38,626 bases of DNA from the NCBI RefSeq assembly GCF_024606265.1, contig NZ_JAHHPP010000166.1, positions 1 through 38,626 on the forward strand, in the 5' to 3' direction. The DNA comes from Endozoicomonas sp. SESOKO1. Lineage in GTDB: Bacteria > Pseudomonadota > Gammaproteobacteria > Pseudomonadales > Endozoicomonadaceae. Made by a program: the position numbers and the translations under genes. This document shows positions 1 through 7,870 of the stretch, in pieces; the stretch's first letter is position 1; each line of letters opens with the position of its first letter. Under the pieces are notes generated by a model. That model saw only the letters and a program-made list of their open reading frames with translations, was not told the DNA's origin and made no database searches.

Positions 1-974
1 TGGGTCTGGGCATACAGGTTATTGAGCACCACCTCGGCATTTTCACCACGGCGAAGCTCGATAACCACACGCAGGCCGTCTTTGTCAGACTCATCGCGCA
101 GCTCGGAAATACCCTCAATCTTGCGGTCTTTTACCAGCTCGGCAATCTTCTCAATAAGCCGTGCCTTATTCAGCTGATAAGGTATCTCGGTAACGATAAT
201 GGTGCTTTTGTTTTTCTTTTCATCGTGCTCGATATCGGCCCTGGCACGAATGTAGATGCGACCACGACCGGAGCGATAGGCCTGAAGGATACCAGCCCGA
301 CCATTGATAATCGCTGCGGTAGGGAAGTCTGGCCCCGGGATGTACTCCATCAGGTCATCAACCGTCAGCGCTTCATCGTCCAGAAGCGCCAGACAGCCAT
401 TCACCACCTCGGTCATATTGTGAGGCGGGATATTGGTGGCCATGCCCACCGCGATACCGGCGGAGCCATTCACCAGCAGGTTAGGGACACGGGTGGGTAA
501 AACGGCAGGAATCTGCTCTGTGCCATCGTAGTTAGGCACATAGTCTACGGTTTCCTTGTCGAGATCCGCCAGCAACTGATGGGCGATCTTGTCCATCCGG
601 ATTTCCGTATAACGCATCGCTGCGGCGGAGTCACCGTCAATGGAGCCGAAGTTACCCTGACCGTCCACCAGCATGTAGCGCAGGGAAAATGGCTGCGCCA
701 TCCGGACAATGGTGTCATAGACCGCAGAGTCGCCGTGAGGATGGTATTTACCGATCACATCCCCGACCACACGGGCAGATTTTTTGTAGGGTTTGTTCCA
801 GTCGTTGCCCAATTCGCTCATGGCGAACAATACGCGCCGGTGCACGGGCTTAAGCCCGTCACGTACGTCAGGCAGGGCACGACCAACGATGACACTCATG
901 GCGTAGTCCAGATAGGACTGCTTGAGTTCATCTTCAATATTTACCGGGAGAATCTCTTTGGCAATTTCAGTCAT
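1..974 (-). CDS. gyrA: DNA gyrase subunit A, 5' part (cut by left edge)
   Basis: This is the breakage-reunion subunit of the type II topoisomerase that introduces negative supercoils. About 324 N-terminal codons are present; the rest lies beyond the left edge. The reading starts [20 protein letters not shown] and follows E. coli GyrA without gaps, so family numbering applies directly. The catalytic tyrosine is Tyr122 in AAMRYTEIR. The quinolone-resistance region reads [10 protein letters not shown] with Ser83 and Asp87, the residues of a quinolone-sensitive enzyme. The ATG at 974 is preceded by AAAAGGA about 13 nt upstream. It is transcribed away from the ubiG group, so the 975-1357 gap should hold its promoter. 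Identity is certain; only the missing 3' part is unknown. Confidence 0.98.
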   Translation of the reverse strand, partial: MTEIAKEILPVNIEDELKQSYLDYAMSVIVGRALPDVRDGLKPVHRRVLFAMSELGNDWNKPYKKSARVVGDVIGKYHPHGDSAVYDTIVRMAQPFSLRYMLVDGQGNFGSIDGDSAAAMRYTEIRMDKIAHQLLADLDKETVDYVPNYDGTEQIPAVLPTRVPNLLVNGSAGIAVGMATNIPPHNMTEVVNGCLALLDDEALTVDDLMEYIPGPDFPTAAIINGRAGILQAYRSGRGRIYIRARADIEHDEKKNKSTIIVTEIPYQLNKARLIEKIAELVKDRKIEGISELRDESDKDGLRVVIELRRGENAEVVLNNLYAQT

Positions 975-1357
975 GGAAACCCAGTCGTCCTTTTGCTTAC
1001 GGCCAACAGATAGCGGTCAGCATCCATTCCAGTTCTGTGGATCAGGATACCGATAATAAGGTCTTATCCAAACAGAAAAAATGCCCTTTCCCAGAGCATC
1101 TTAATGGAATGATCGCCTAAGGTAATTGATTTTCAAAACCGCAATGTTACCACAATTCATGCCTTATTCGCGAGATACATCAACCACTTTGGGAATATGT
1201 TTTTTGCCTGTCCACCAGTGGCACTGGGCGGCTGACCGCTTTCAGGAAAAACGTCAAAAAAGTGCCGACAGAGTAAACCTGTGTTTTTTCCTGAACCGGT
1301 CTAGATTTGAAGTAAGCAATGACGCTTGGCACTTAAACTCAACAAAGGATTGTTAGC
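975..1357. other. Intergenic region, gyrA leader and upstream of an orphan gene
   Basis: This 383-bp gap separates the divergent gyrA (leftward) and the 129-aa gene (rightward). It must contain the gyrA promoter. On the minus strand there is a TATTAT hexamer near 1056-1061, but I see no convincing -35 box, so I do not call a promoter. A short open frame across 1126-1356 has only a TTG start, no good ribosome site and no recognisable content, and I reject it. No terminator or large repeat was seen. Confidence 0.5.
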
Positions 1358-1747
1358 ATGATATTAAACGCTCAACACATCAAACAAGCAGGTCTGGACC
1401 CGAACAAATTTCAGAAAGTTCTTGAGGAAGGAGAAGACTACGCAAGCTCTTTGCCACCCAAAGTAAAGATTGCATGTTTTAATGGGCTACGGTCTGTCAA
1501 AGACAAAGAACTGTTGAAAAACTATGTCAATTTACTATCTGAAGCAATTAACAAGGGTACAAAAATAGACGAAAATCAGAAAATACAACTTGCCCAGCGT
1601 GCTCTTGAGAAGGCTGAGGCGGTATGTAACAAAACAAAACCAACTAAAACAGTGCCTGCTGAAAAAAATGAGCCTATTGTTGTAGCAACCAAACCAAGCA
1701 AAGCAGTAAAGCTGGACCCCAGTCGCCTCAAACCCTTCGAAAATTAA
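1358..1747 (+). CDS. Hypothetical lysine-rich 129-aa protein
   Basis: I do not recognise this protein. The ATG has a good ribosome site (AAAGGA, about 8 nt upstream). The first 95 or so residues look soluble and mainly helical (FQKVLEEGEDYASSLPP, LLKNYVNLLSEAINKG). The last third is a low-complexity Lys/Thr/Pro/Val stretch ending LDPSRLKPFEN. There is no signal peptide or membrane segment. Two cysteines (near residues 40 and 90) show no metal-site pattern. The coding sequence is visibly richer in A and T than ubiG next to it, which could mean recent acquisition or fast evolution. In Pseudomonas the corresponding gyrA-ubiG interval holds methionine-salvage genes, so this position is variable. 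That it is a real gene is likely; its function is unknown. Confidence 0.7.
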   Translation: MILNAQHIKQAGLDPNKFQKVLEEGEDYASSLPPKVKIACFNGLRSVKDKELLKNYVNLLSEAINKGTKIDENQKIQLAQRALEKAEAVCNKTKPTKTVPAEKNEPIVVATKPSKAVKLDPSRLKPFEN

Positions 1748-1793
1748 CAGCGTTGACTATTGACAGACAAACGTCTCAATAACGAAACCTCCA

Positions 1794-1821
1794 TAAGGCT
1801 GTACTTGAAGGTTCAGCCTTA
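1794..1821. repeat. 8-bp inverted repeat, possible weak terminator
   Basis: TAAGGCTG at 1794-1801 is the exact reverse complement of CAGCCTTA at 1814-1821, with a 12-nt loop. It lies 46 nt past the stop of the 129-aa gene. There is no T-run after it, so it is at best a weak or Rho-assisted terminator. Confidence 0.35.
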
Positions 1822-1908
1822 CCTCTTCCTGATCACATTAACCTCATCACTAACGTTCAATTTCTCACTCCCAGAACTCAACACTGTGGTCGGCTGCAGG
1901 ATTAACGG

Positions 1909-1914
1909 TATAAT
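1909..1914 (+). promoter_or_regulatory. Candidate -10 box for the ubiG operon
   Basis: A perfect TATAAT hexamer stands 57 nt before the ubiG start. No good -35 box is seen at 16-18 nt upstream, where the sequence is near TGTGGT. This could be an activator-dependent promoter or chance. Confidence 0.35.
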
Positions 1915-1971
1915 CCACACCTATAACAACCCTGACTGCTTCAATCACACTGCTTTGACGGACCAGAACCC

Positions 1972-2694
1972 ATGCCCGACATGCGCTCAGCCCAAAATGT
2001 GGACCTCGGAGAAATCGCCAAATTTGAACAACTGGCCAGCCGCTGGTGGGACCCGGACAGTGAATTCAGGCCGCTTCATGAGATCAACCCCCTGCGCCTG
2101 AATTATATTGATGAACGTGTCGGACTGGCCGGCAAACAGGTGGTGGATATTGGCTGCGGCGGCGGCATCCTGAGTGAGTCCATGGCGCAACGGGGTGCCC
2201 GGGTCACCGGCATTGATATGGGCGAAGCCCCCCTGTCTGTTGCCCGCCTGCACAGCATGGAAAGTGGCGTTGAGGTCAACTATCGCCGAATCACCGCTGA
2301 AGAACTGGCCGAAGAGATGCCCGGCCAGTTTGATGTAGTTACCTGCCTGGAAATGCTGGAACACGTCCCCGATCCAGCGTCCGTCATCAACGCCTGCAGC
2401 AAACTCCTGAAACCGGGTGGACAGATCTTTTTTGCCACCATCAACCGCAACCCGAAGTCATTCCTTTTTGCCATCGTCGGCGCGGAATACATCCTCAAAC
2501 TGCTGCCCAAAGGCACCCATGAACACAACAAGTTTATCAAGCCCAGCGAGTTAAGTCGGGACATGAGAAAAGCCGGGCTCACTGTTCATGACATGACCGG
2601 GATGACCTACAACCCTTTGACCAGAGTCTACCGGCTCAACCCGAAAGACGTAGACGTCAATTACCTGATTTATGGTGCAAAGCCAGCCTCCTGA
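1972..2694 (+). CDS. ubiG: Ubiquinone biosynthesis O-methyltransferase
   Basis: UbiG is a SAM-dependent methyltransferase that carries out both O-methylation steps of ubiquinone synthesis at the inner membrane. The protein is 240 residues, the usual family length. The N-terminal [14 protein letters not shown] and the following [12 protein letters not shown] are diagnostic of UbiG. The SAM-binding motif I VDIGCGGG is at residues 58-65, and [13 protein letters not shown] is the post-motif region. The start chosen is the ATG at 1972; an in-frame ATG at 1981 is possible, and neither has a strong ribosome site. It is first of three co-directional genes (mupP 28 nt downstream, then yciK), as in Pseudomonas. 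Confidence 0.96.
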   Translation: MPDMRSAQNVDLGEIAKFEQLASRWWDPDSEFRPLHEINPLRLNYIDERVGLAGKQVVDIGCGGGILSESMAQRGARVTGIDMGEAPLSVARLHSMESGVEVNYRRITAEELAEEMPGQFDVVTCLEMLEHVPDPASVINACSKLLKPGGQIFFATINRNPKSFLFAIVGAEYILKLLPKGTHEHNKFIKPSELSRDMRKAGLTVHDMTGMTYNPLTRVYRLNPKDVDVNYLIYGAKPAS

Positions 2695-2722
2695 CCACCG
2701 ACTGATACAACCAAGAGTAACG

Positions 2723-3433
2723 ATGATGACAGCCATTGAAGGCGTTTTTTTTGATCTGGACGGCACCCTGCTGGACACCGCAGAGGATTTTGTGATTACC
2801 GTGAATCAAATGCTGGCTGATCACCAGCACCCGGCGATGGATAGCCATTTGATCCGGCAGAATGTTTCTGCAGGCTCTCGGGCGCTGATGAAGCTTGCCT
2901 TCAATCTTGCGCCCGGTGATGAGCTGGAACAGAAAAGGGCCCTGTTTCTGCAATACTATGACCGGCATATCCAGGACCAAAGTCGTTCATCCTTCGCCCG
3001 ACCCTACCCTGGCATAGAATCACTGATCGAAGCACTTGAGCACCGTGATATTGCCTGGGGTATTGTCACCAATAAACCCAGACCCTATGCCCTCTCATTG
3101 ATCCGGCAAATTGGCCTGCTTGAGCGCAGTCATGCCATTGTCTGCCCGGAGGATGTCAAAAAGCCGAAACCAGACCCGGAAGCACTCTTTCTTGCCTGCC
3201 GACAGTCCGGTAGTTCACCACAGTTCAGCGTCTATATTGGCGACCATCTTCGTGATATCGAAGCTGGAAAAGAGGCAGGCATGATCACCGTTGCTGCGCA
3301 TTATGGCTACATTGCTGAAGGAGACGATCCCACGCAGTGGTGTGCAGACCTGAATATCGACAATGTACAGCAGCTGCATCGCTGGTTTGAACAGCACAAC
3401 TGGCAAATCATCAAAGACAAATCTCATGCTTGA
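2723..3433 (+). CDS. mupP: HAD phosphatase, MupP-type (N-acetylmuramate 6-phosphate phosphatase)
   Basis: This is a 236-aa haloacid-dehalogenase phosphatase. All four motifs are visible: nucleophile Asp11 with Asp13 (FDLDGTLLDT), Thr116 in VTNKP, Lys149 in KKPKPDP, and GDHLRD at 173-178. Such sequences are often labelled phosphoglycolate phosphatase (gph). The position between ubiG and yciK, plus the AWGIVTNKP, YIGDHLRDIEAGKEAG and YGYI blocks, resemble Pseudomonas MupP, which dephosphorylates MurNAc-6-phosphate in the peptidoglycan-recycling route that bypasses MurA. The MupP call is inferred from synteny and remembered sequence. The ATG at 2723 has AAGAG 6 nt upstream; a second ATG follows at once. 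An upstream in-frame start would overlap ubiG and is less likely. Confidence 0.78.
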   Translation: MMTAIEGVFFDLDGTLLDTAEDFVITVNQMLADHQHPAMDSHLIRQNVSAGSRALMKLAFNLAPGDELEQKRALFLQYYDRHIQDQSRSSFARPYPGIESLIEALEHRDIAWGIVTNKPRPYALSLIRQIGLLERSHAIVCPEDVKKPKPDPEALFLACRQSGSSPQFSVYIGDHLRDIEAGKEAGMITVAAHYGYIAEGDDPTQWCADLNIDNVQQLHRWFEQHNWQIIKDKSHA

Positions 3434-3490
3434 CAGACTTTCTGACACCTGACAATAGCTCAGCAAACTAAAAAACCAGGGAGTAATATT

Positions 3491-4234
3491 ATGTTTACCT
3501 ACCAGGCTCCGAAAGACCTGCTGAAGGATAAAGTCATACTGGTAACCGGGTCTGGCAGTGGTATTGGCCGGGTCGCCGCCCTCACTTATGCCCGCCACGG
3601 TGCCACCGTCATTCTCCTGGGCAGAAATACTAAAAAACTGGAAGCGGTGTACGATGAAATCGAACTCAATCAATGGCCACAGCCAGCCATTTACCCACTA
3701 AATCTGGAAAGTGCTGGTGATATCGATTTCATTAATCTTGCAGAAACCATTGAGAACGAATTCGGTCGGCTTGACGGTCTGTTACACAACGCCAGCCTGC
3801 TTGGTGAGCTGAAACCCATCAGCCAGTTTCCAACAGAAACCTGGCTGCGAATCATGCAGGTGAATCTGAATTCCGCCTTTATGATGACCCGGGAGCTGCT
3901 GCCCATTCTCCGCCTGTCAGAAAAAGCATCGGTGATTTTTACCTCGTCCGGAGTTGGTCACCGGGGACGGGCCCACTGGGGAGCCTATAGCGTGTCAAAA
4001 TTTGCCACCGAGGGCCTGATGCAAATTTTAGCGGACGAGGAGGACGGTATCAGTTCTGTGCGTGCCAACAGCATCAATCCTGGCGGTACCCGTACGGCAA
4101 TGAGAGCTTCTGCCTTTCCAGGGGAAGACCCGGAAAAACTGCCAACGCCAGAAGACATTATGCCGGTTTATCTTTACCTGATGGGGGACGAAAGCCAGGA
4201 AATCAATGCCCAGGCTTTTCATGCCCAGCAGTAA
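3491..4234 (+). CDS. yciK: YciK-type short-chain oxidoreductase
   Basis: This is a 247-aa Rossmann-fold short-chain dehydrogenase. The dinucleotide-binding motif TGSGSGIG is at residues 19-26. The catalytic residues are Ser152/153 and the YSVSK motif, with Tyr166 and Lys170. The segments LLGRN, LLHNASLLG, SKFATEGLMQ and INPGGTRTAMRASAFP match E. coli YciK closely. The family normally has NNAG where this protein has HNAS. Its substrate is not established. The ribosome site is GGGAG, 8 nt before the ATG. It is the third gene of the ubiG-mupP-yciK set, 57 nt after mupP. The protein ends soon after the conserved core with QAFHAQQ. Confidence 0.93.
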   Translation: MFTYQAPKDLLKDKVILVTGSGSGIGRVAALTYARHGATVILLGRNTKKLEAVYDEIELNQWPQPAIYPLNLESAGDIDFINLAETIENEFGRLDGLLHNASLLGELKPISQFPTETWLRIMQVNLNSAFMMTRELLPILRLSEKASVIFTSSGVGHRGRAHWGAYSVSKFATEGLMQILADEEDGISSVRANSINPGGTRTAMRASAFPGEDPEKLPTPEDIMPVYLYLMGDESQEINAQAFHAQQ

Positions 4235-4247
4235 AAATGCCTCCAAC

Positions 4248-4294
4248 TGCCCTGACTGAAAGCCAGGGCATCAAACGACTGTCTTATCGACAGT
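4248..4294 (+). terminator. Two adjacent hairpins after yciK
   Basis: TGCCCTG at 4248-4254 pairs with CAGGGCA at 4264-4270 around a 9-nt loop. A second hairpin, ACTGTC 4278-4283 with GACAGT 4289-4294, follows at once. Neither has a T-run, so this is a probable but non-canonical end to the ubiG-mupP-yciK transcript. Confidence 0.45.
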
Positions 4295-4344
4295 GTCAAT
4301 AAAAAAGAACTTATTCGTCATTAAACTGAGAGCAAACGCTTCCA

Positions 4345-4350
4345 TATACT
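4345..4350 (+). promoter_or_regulatory. Candidate -10 box for the phosphatase gene
   Basis: TATACT lies 66 nt before the ATG at 4417 and follows the yciK hairpins. The best -35 at 17 nt is TAAACT, a weak match. The gene needs its own promoter if the hairpins terminate the upstream transcript. Confidence 0.3.
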
Positions 4351-4416
4351 TTATGCCTTTTCGTCTATTCTGATGCGGTCACTATTACCACAAATAGAAT
4401 TATCACAATCAGAATC

Positions 4417-6129
4417 ATGAAAACTCGGCGCCCTACGAAAAAAAAAGTAGAAAAGAAAGTACATAAGAAAGTTTTGGCTGCTTTATTACTTTCACCATTA
4501 CTCAGTTCACAATCATTCCCTGCAAATAGCTTTGATCAGAAAGATTTAAACAATGAGGTTATCATTGCCGCAAACTGGCAACAGCATTCAGGAGAATATG
4601 CCGCTTACTTTTACCAGAGTTTCAACAGCGCGACGGATCAACTGGAAGCTATTTTGAAAAGGATACCTGAAAGTAAAAAGCCTGCAATAATTACTGATAT
4701 TGATGATACGCTGATATCCGGCACCCCTTATTTTACCAGTATGGTTGACACGAATGAATCCCGGAGCATTGAACGATCAAGGTTCTGGTGGAATCATCAA
4801 GAAGCCGAGGCCCTGCCAGGATCCGTTGACTTCCTGAAAAAAGCCAATAGCCTGGGCATTGAAATATTCTATATCAGCGGCCGTTTCAACGATGTAAAAG
4901 CCATTACTATCAATAAACTCAAGCAATTGGGTTATCCGGTCAGCAGTGAAAATCACGTCATTCTACAAGAAGAAAGGAACGTTACCCTCAGTAAGGAGGA
5001 CAAACGACAGCACATCATAAAAGCGGGCTACCACCCAATCATGCTATTTGGTGACCAGCTGGAGGATCTCGGTGAAGTCGATAAAGGTCTTTATCCTGAA
5101 AAGAAAAAGTGGGTAAGTCAGCATCAGGATAAACTTGGCACCCAATGGTTTATTCTGCCAAACACCGTTTACGGATTCTGGGAAGAAGCGATCAGCAAAG
5201 ACTACCGGACACTGAGTCCTGAAGAAAAACACAGGGTCCGAATACAGGAGGTTAACGACAAAGAGTTACCCGTACCTGTTCCCGAGAGCTACTGGCAGCA
5301 CATTATAATGGCTGATCTCTGGATCAGGAAATCTGCAGATTTCAATGCCACCGCCCTTCAGACCTATAACCTTGCCAGCAAGGCCCTTGAAGCCCCCGAA
5401 AACCGCCATGCCAATAATCCGGCGATTGTTGTTGATATTGACGGCACGCTAATAGACTACCCTCCGTTTCATTTAGCTCCACCACTTTGTAAAACATTTA
5501 CTGAACCTGAAGAGAAGATGAGGAACTATGAAAAGCAGCTTGAAGCTACCTCTATTCCCGGAGCCAGGGAGTTTTTAAACAAAGCGGCCGCACTGGGTTA
5601 TGAAATCTTTTATTTAACGGCCCGGGAACACTCTTCCGGCCGATCAGGCCATAAGGGCGATGTAGAAAGCCTCACCTTGAAACAGCTTGTTTACAATGGC
5701 TTCCCCAAAGTTACCCGGACTAACCTGTTGAACCGCTCCAAATACTGCCCAGTCAATAAAAAAAGCTGTGACAAAGAACACCAGCGAAAAGCCATCACAT
5801 CCGGCAGGATCAATGGAAAAAAATATGATGTCAGACTGTTTGTCGGTGACCTTCTTGATGATTTTGATTTAAAAGAAAAAGGTTTGTCACCTTTTGACCG
5901 GGCTTCTGTTGAAAAAACCAAAAGCTTTTACGGAAGACGGTATTTTATTATTCCCAACCCAGTTAATAAAACCTGGATGTGGCATTACTATTCAGGCGTT
6001 GCAGGAAAAGATATTTGCCGGTTGAGTGAACAGGAACGTTCTGAGATTCGCAAAAGTTTAATAGAAGACTGGCCTGAAAAAGACCTGTACAAGTCAGTAC
6101 AGCACCAGGACCTATTGACGTTTCGTTAA
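4417..6129 (+). CDS. Exported tandem-domain HAD acid phosphatase
   Basis: This 570-aa protein has two HAD-superfamily acid-phosphatase domains in one chain (subfamily IIIB, the class that includes lipoprotein e(P4)-like and plant VSP-type enzymes). The N-terminus is a very basic run (about residues 1-18) followed by hydrophobic VLAALLLSPLLSS and likely cleavage near FPA, so it is probably periplasmic or secreted. Domain 1 has DIDDT (Asp94/Asp96), YISGRF, a Lys in KEDKRQ and FGDQLED. Domain 2 has DIDGT (Asp340/Asp342), YLTARE, a Lys in HQRK and VGDLLDD. Both sites look intact. Each half ends with a similar block (WFILPNTVYGFW and YFIIPNPVNKTW) and an LSxxE helix, so the gene arose by internal duplication. 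The substrate is unknown. No ribosome site precedes the ATG, and a run of nine A covers codons 8-10. Confidence 0.82.
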   Translation: MKTRRPTKKKVEKKVHKKVLAALLLSPLLSSQSFPANSFDQKDLNNEVIIAANWQQHSGEYAAYFYQSFNSATDQLEAILKRIPESKKPAIITDIDDTLISGTPYFTSMVDTNESRSIERSRFWWNHQEAEALPGSVDFLKKANSLGIEIFYISGRFNDVKAITINKLKQLGYPVSSENHVILQEERNVTLSKEDKRQHIIKAGYHPIMLFGDQLEDLGEVDKGLYPEKKKWVSQHQDKLGTQWFILPNTVYGFWEEAISKDYRTLSPEEKHRVRIQEVNDKELPVPVPESYWQHIIMADLWIRKSADFNATALQTYNLASKALEAPENRHANNPAIVVDIDGTLIDYPPFHLAPPLCKTFTEPEEKMRNYEKQLEATSIPGAREFLNKAAALGYEIFYLTAREHSSGRSGHKGDVESLTLKQLVYNGFPKVTRTNLLNRSKYCPVNKKSCDKEHQRKAITSGRINGKKYDVRLFVGDLLDDFDLKEKGLSPFDRASVEKTKSFYGRRYFIIPNPVNKTWMWHYYSGVAGKDICRLSEQERSEIRKSLIEDWPEKDLYKSVQHQDLLTFR

Positions 6130-6175
6130 CCAGCCCTGCTGAGCACACAACAAAATATCAACAGCCCAAGGTATC

Positions 6176-7870
6176 TCATCTCAGATTGATCAGACTGCCA
6201 TTTTCCATTCGGAAGACCTGATCCATCTTTGCCAGGGAAGTTTTCTTATGTGTGATCATAATGATGGTACTGTCTTTGAATTGACGCAAAACCGTACCCA
6301 TAAGCGCCTGTTCACTCTGAACATCCAGCCCTTCACCCGGCTCATCCATCACCAGTATGGGCGCTGGTTTCAGCATAGCCCGGGCAATAGCCAGACGACG
6401 CTGCTCTCCACCGGATAATGCAATGCCGCCTTGTCCCAGCCAAATATCCAGCAATTCATCACCGTTTTCCCTGGCAGCGGCAAGCCCGTCCAGACCTGAA
6501 TCTTGAACGACGGATAAAAGTTGATCATCACTTGCCGCTGGCGCAGCCAACAACAGATTCTCCCTGAGCGTCGCACTGAAAACATGGGTTTTCTGAGGCA
6601 CAAACGTTATCGCCCGGTAAAGAGCCTGTTCTGAAAATCCCTGAATCACCTGCCCATCCAGTAAAATCACGCCACCCTTAGGCTCCAGCCCACGGCTCAA
6701 CAACTTGATTAGCGTTGATTTACCGCATCCGGTTTTGCCAAGCAGGGCAACACGGCAGCCAGCAGGAATGTGCAGGGATAGCTTATTAATGACTGGCGGG
6801 GTATTGGCATAGCTGTTATTGGCATAGCAACAAGACACCTCCCTAAACTGAACCTCACCCCTTAATACTTCTGCGGACGCCTCCTCTGGAAATACAACCA
6901 CCGGTGAGTCCACCACCTGACGCAAACGGCTGGCCGCATGTCGCGTATGGCTGAAAAACTGAAAGGCAACGGGAAGCGGCATCAGCGCTTCAAAACTGGC
7001 CAGCATCCCAAACACCATCATCACCATGACCGGCCCACTGAACAGGCCTGTGCTCATCTCACCACTGGCAATATACAATACCAGTAATGTCGCCGCACCG
7101 GAGCCGGAAACAAACAGGGCTGAGCCGAACCCTTCCATCACTGCCATTCGGGACTGGTCAGCAATCAGTTTTTTTTCCGATTCAGCCATCGTGGCGCGGC
7201 TATTGGCATCACTGCCATAGATCTGCTGTTCCGCCATACCCTGCAGATAATCCAGCACCTCCTGTCGCAAGCGCGCCTGCCTGACACCCATTGATTCCCC
7301 GGTCCTGCGACCCAGCACATAAAACAGCAGGGGCATGGCGATAATCCAGAGCATCATCACCAGCAATACCACCATTGCCACCGTAGTACTGAAAAAGGCG
7401 ATAAACAGTGAAAACAACAGGGCAACAGTGACCGCAGACAGTAATGGGCTGACCAACCTCAGATAGAGCTGATCCAATGCGTCAATATCAGCCACCAGCC
7501 GATCAAGCAGCTCCCCCTTACGATACTGTCCCAGCTGCTCCTGGGAGATGGGAATCAATTTACTGAAAAACCAGCTGCGCAGGCCTGACAACAACCGGAA
7601 AGTAGCATCATGGCTCACCAGGCGTTCTGCATAGCGAGCCGCTGTACGGGCTATGGAAAACCCTCGAACACCTGCTCCCGGGGTAAAGAAGTTAAAGCTC
7701 TGGGCTGTGGCAAAGGTCAGTCCGGCAATGGCTGTAGCGGTAATAAACCAGCCAGACAGTGAAAGCAGGCTGAGACTCGCCAGTAAGGTAACTATCGCCA
7801 GCAAGACGCCCAATGACAACAACCCCAAGTGTTGACGATACAATTTCAGAAAAGGCCACAGGTCATTCAT
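6176..7870 (-). CDS. cydC: Thiol exporter ABC half-transporter CydC
   Basis: CydC is one half of the CydDC heterodimer, an inner-membrane ABC exporter of glutathione and cysteine to the periplasm, needed for cytochrome bd assembly. The protein is 564 residues: a six-helix membrane domain (about 1-310), then a nucleotide-binding domain. Walker A GKTGCGKST is near residue 378, signature LSGGEQRR near 487 and Walker B ILVMDEP near 505. Its ATG overlaps the last 8 bp of cydD, so the two are translationally coupled. An in-frame 15-bp direct repeat at 6803-6832 encodes YANNS then YANTP just before the nucleotide-binding domain. No cydAB, trxB or other partner is visible here. It converges with the phosphatase gene, leaving only 46 bp between them. 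Confidence 0.95.
   Translation of the reverse strand: MNDLWPFLKLYRQHLGLLSLGVLLAIVTLLASLSLLSLSGWFITATAIAGLTFATAQSFNFFTPGAGVRGFSIARTAARYAERLVSHDATFRLLSGLRSWFFSKLIPISQEQLGQYRKGELLDRLVADIDALDQLYLRLVSPLLSAVTVALLFSLFIAFFSTTVAMVVLLVMMLWIIAMPLLFYVLGRRTGESMGVRQARLRQEVLDYLQGMAEQQIYGSDANSRATMAESEKKLIADQSRMAVMEGFGSALFVSGSGAATLLVLYIASGEMSTGLFSGPVMVMMVFGMLASFEALMPLPVAFQFFSHTRHAASRLRQVVDSPVVVFPEEASAEVLRGEVQFREVSCCYANNSYANTPPVINKLSLHIPAGCRVALLGKTGCGKSTLIKLLSRGLEPKGGVILLDGQVIQGFSEQALYRAITFVPQKTHVFSATLRENLLLAAPAASDDQLLSVVQDSGLDGLAAARENGDELLDIWLGQGGIALSGGEQRRLAIARAMLKPAPILVMDEPGEGLDVQSEQALMGTVLRQFKDSTIIMITHKKTSLAKMDQVFRMENGSLINLR

Noticed and set aside
1126-1356. 76-codon open frame upstream of the 129-aa gene
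   Set aside because: It has only a TTG start, no ribosome site and no recognisable protein character, and it fills the likely gyrA control region.
1760-2101. 113-codon open frame running into ubiG
   Set aside because: It overlaps the conserved ubiG N-terminus in another frame and has no supporting features.
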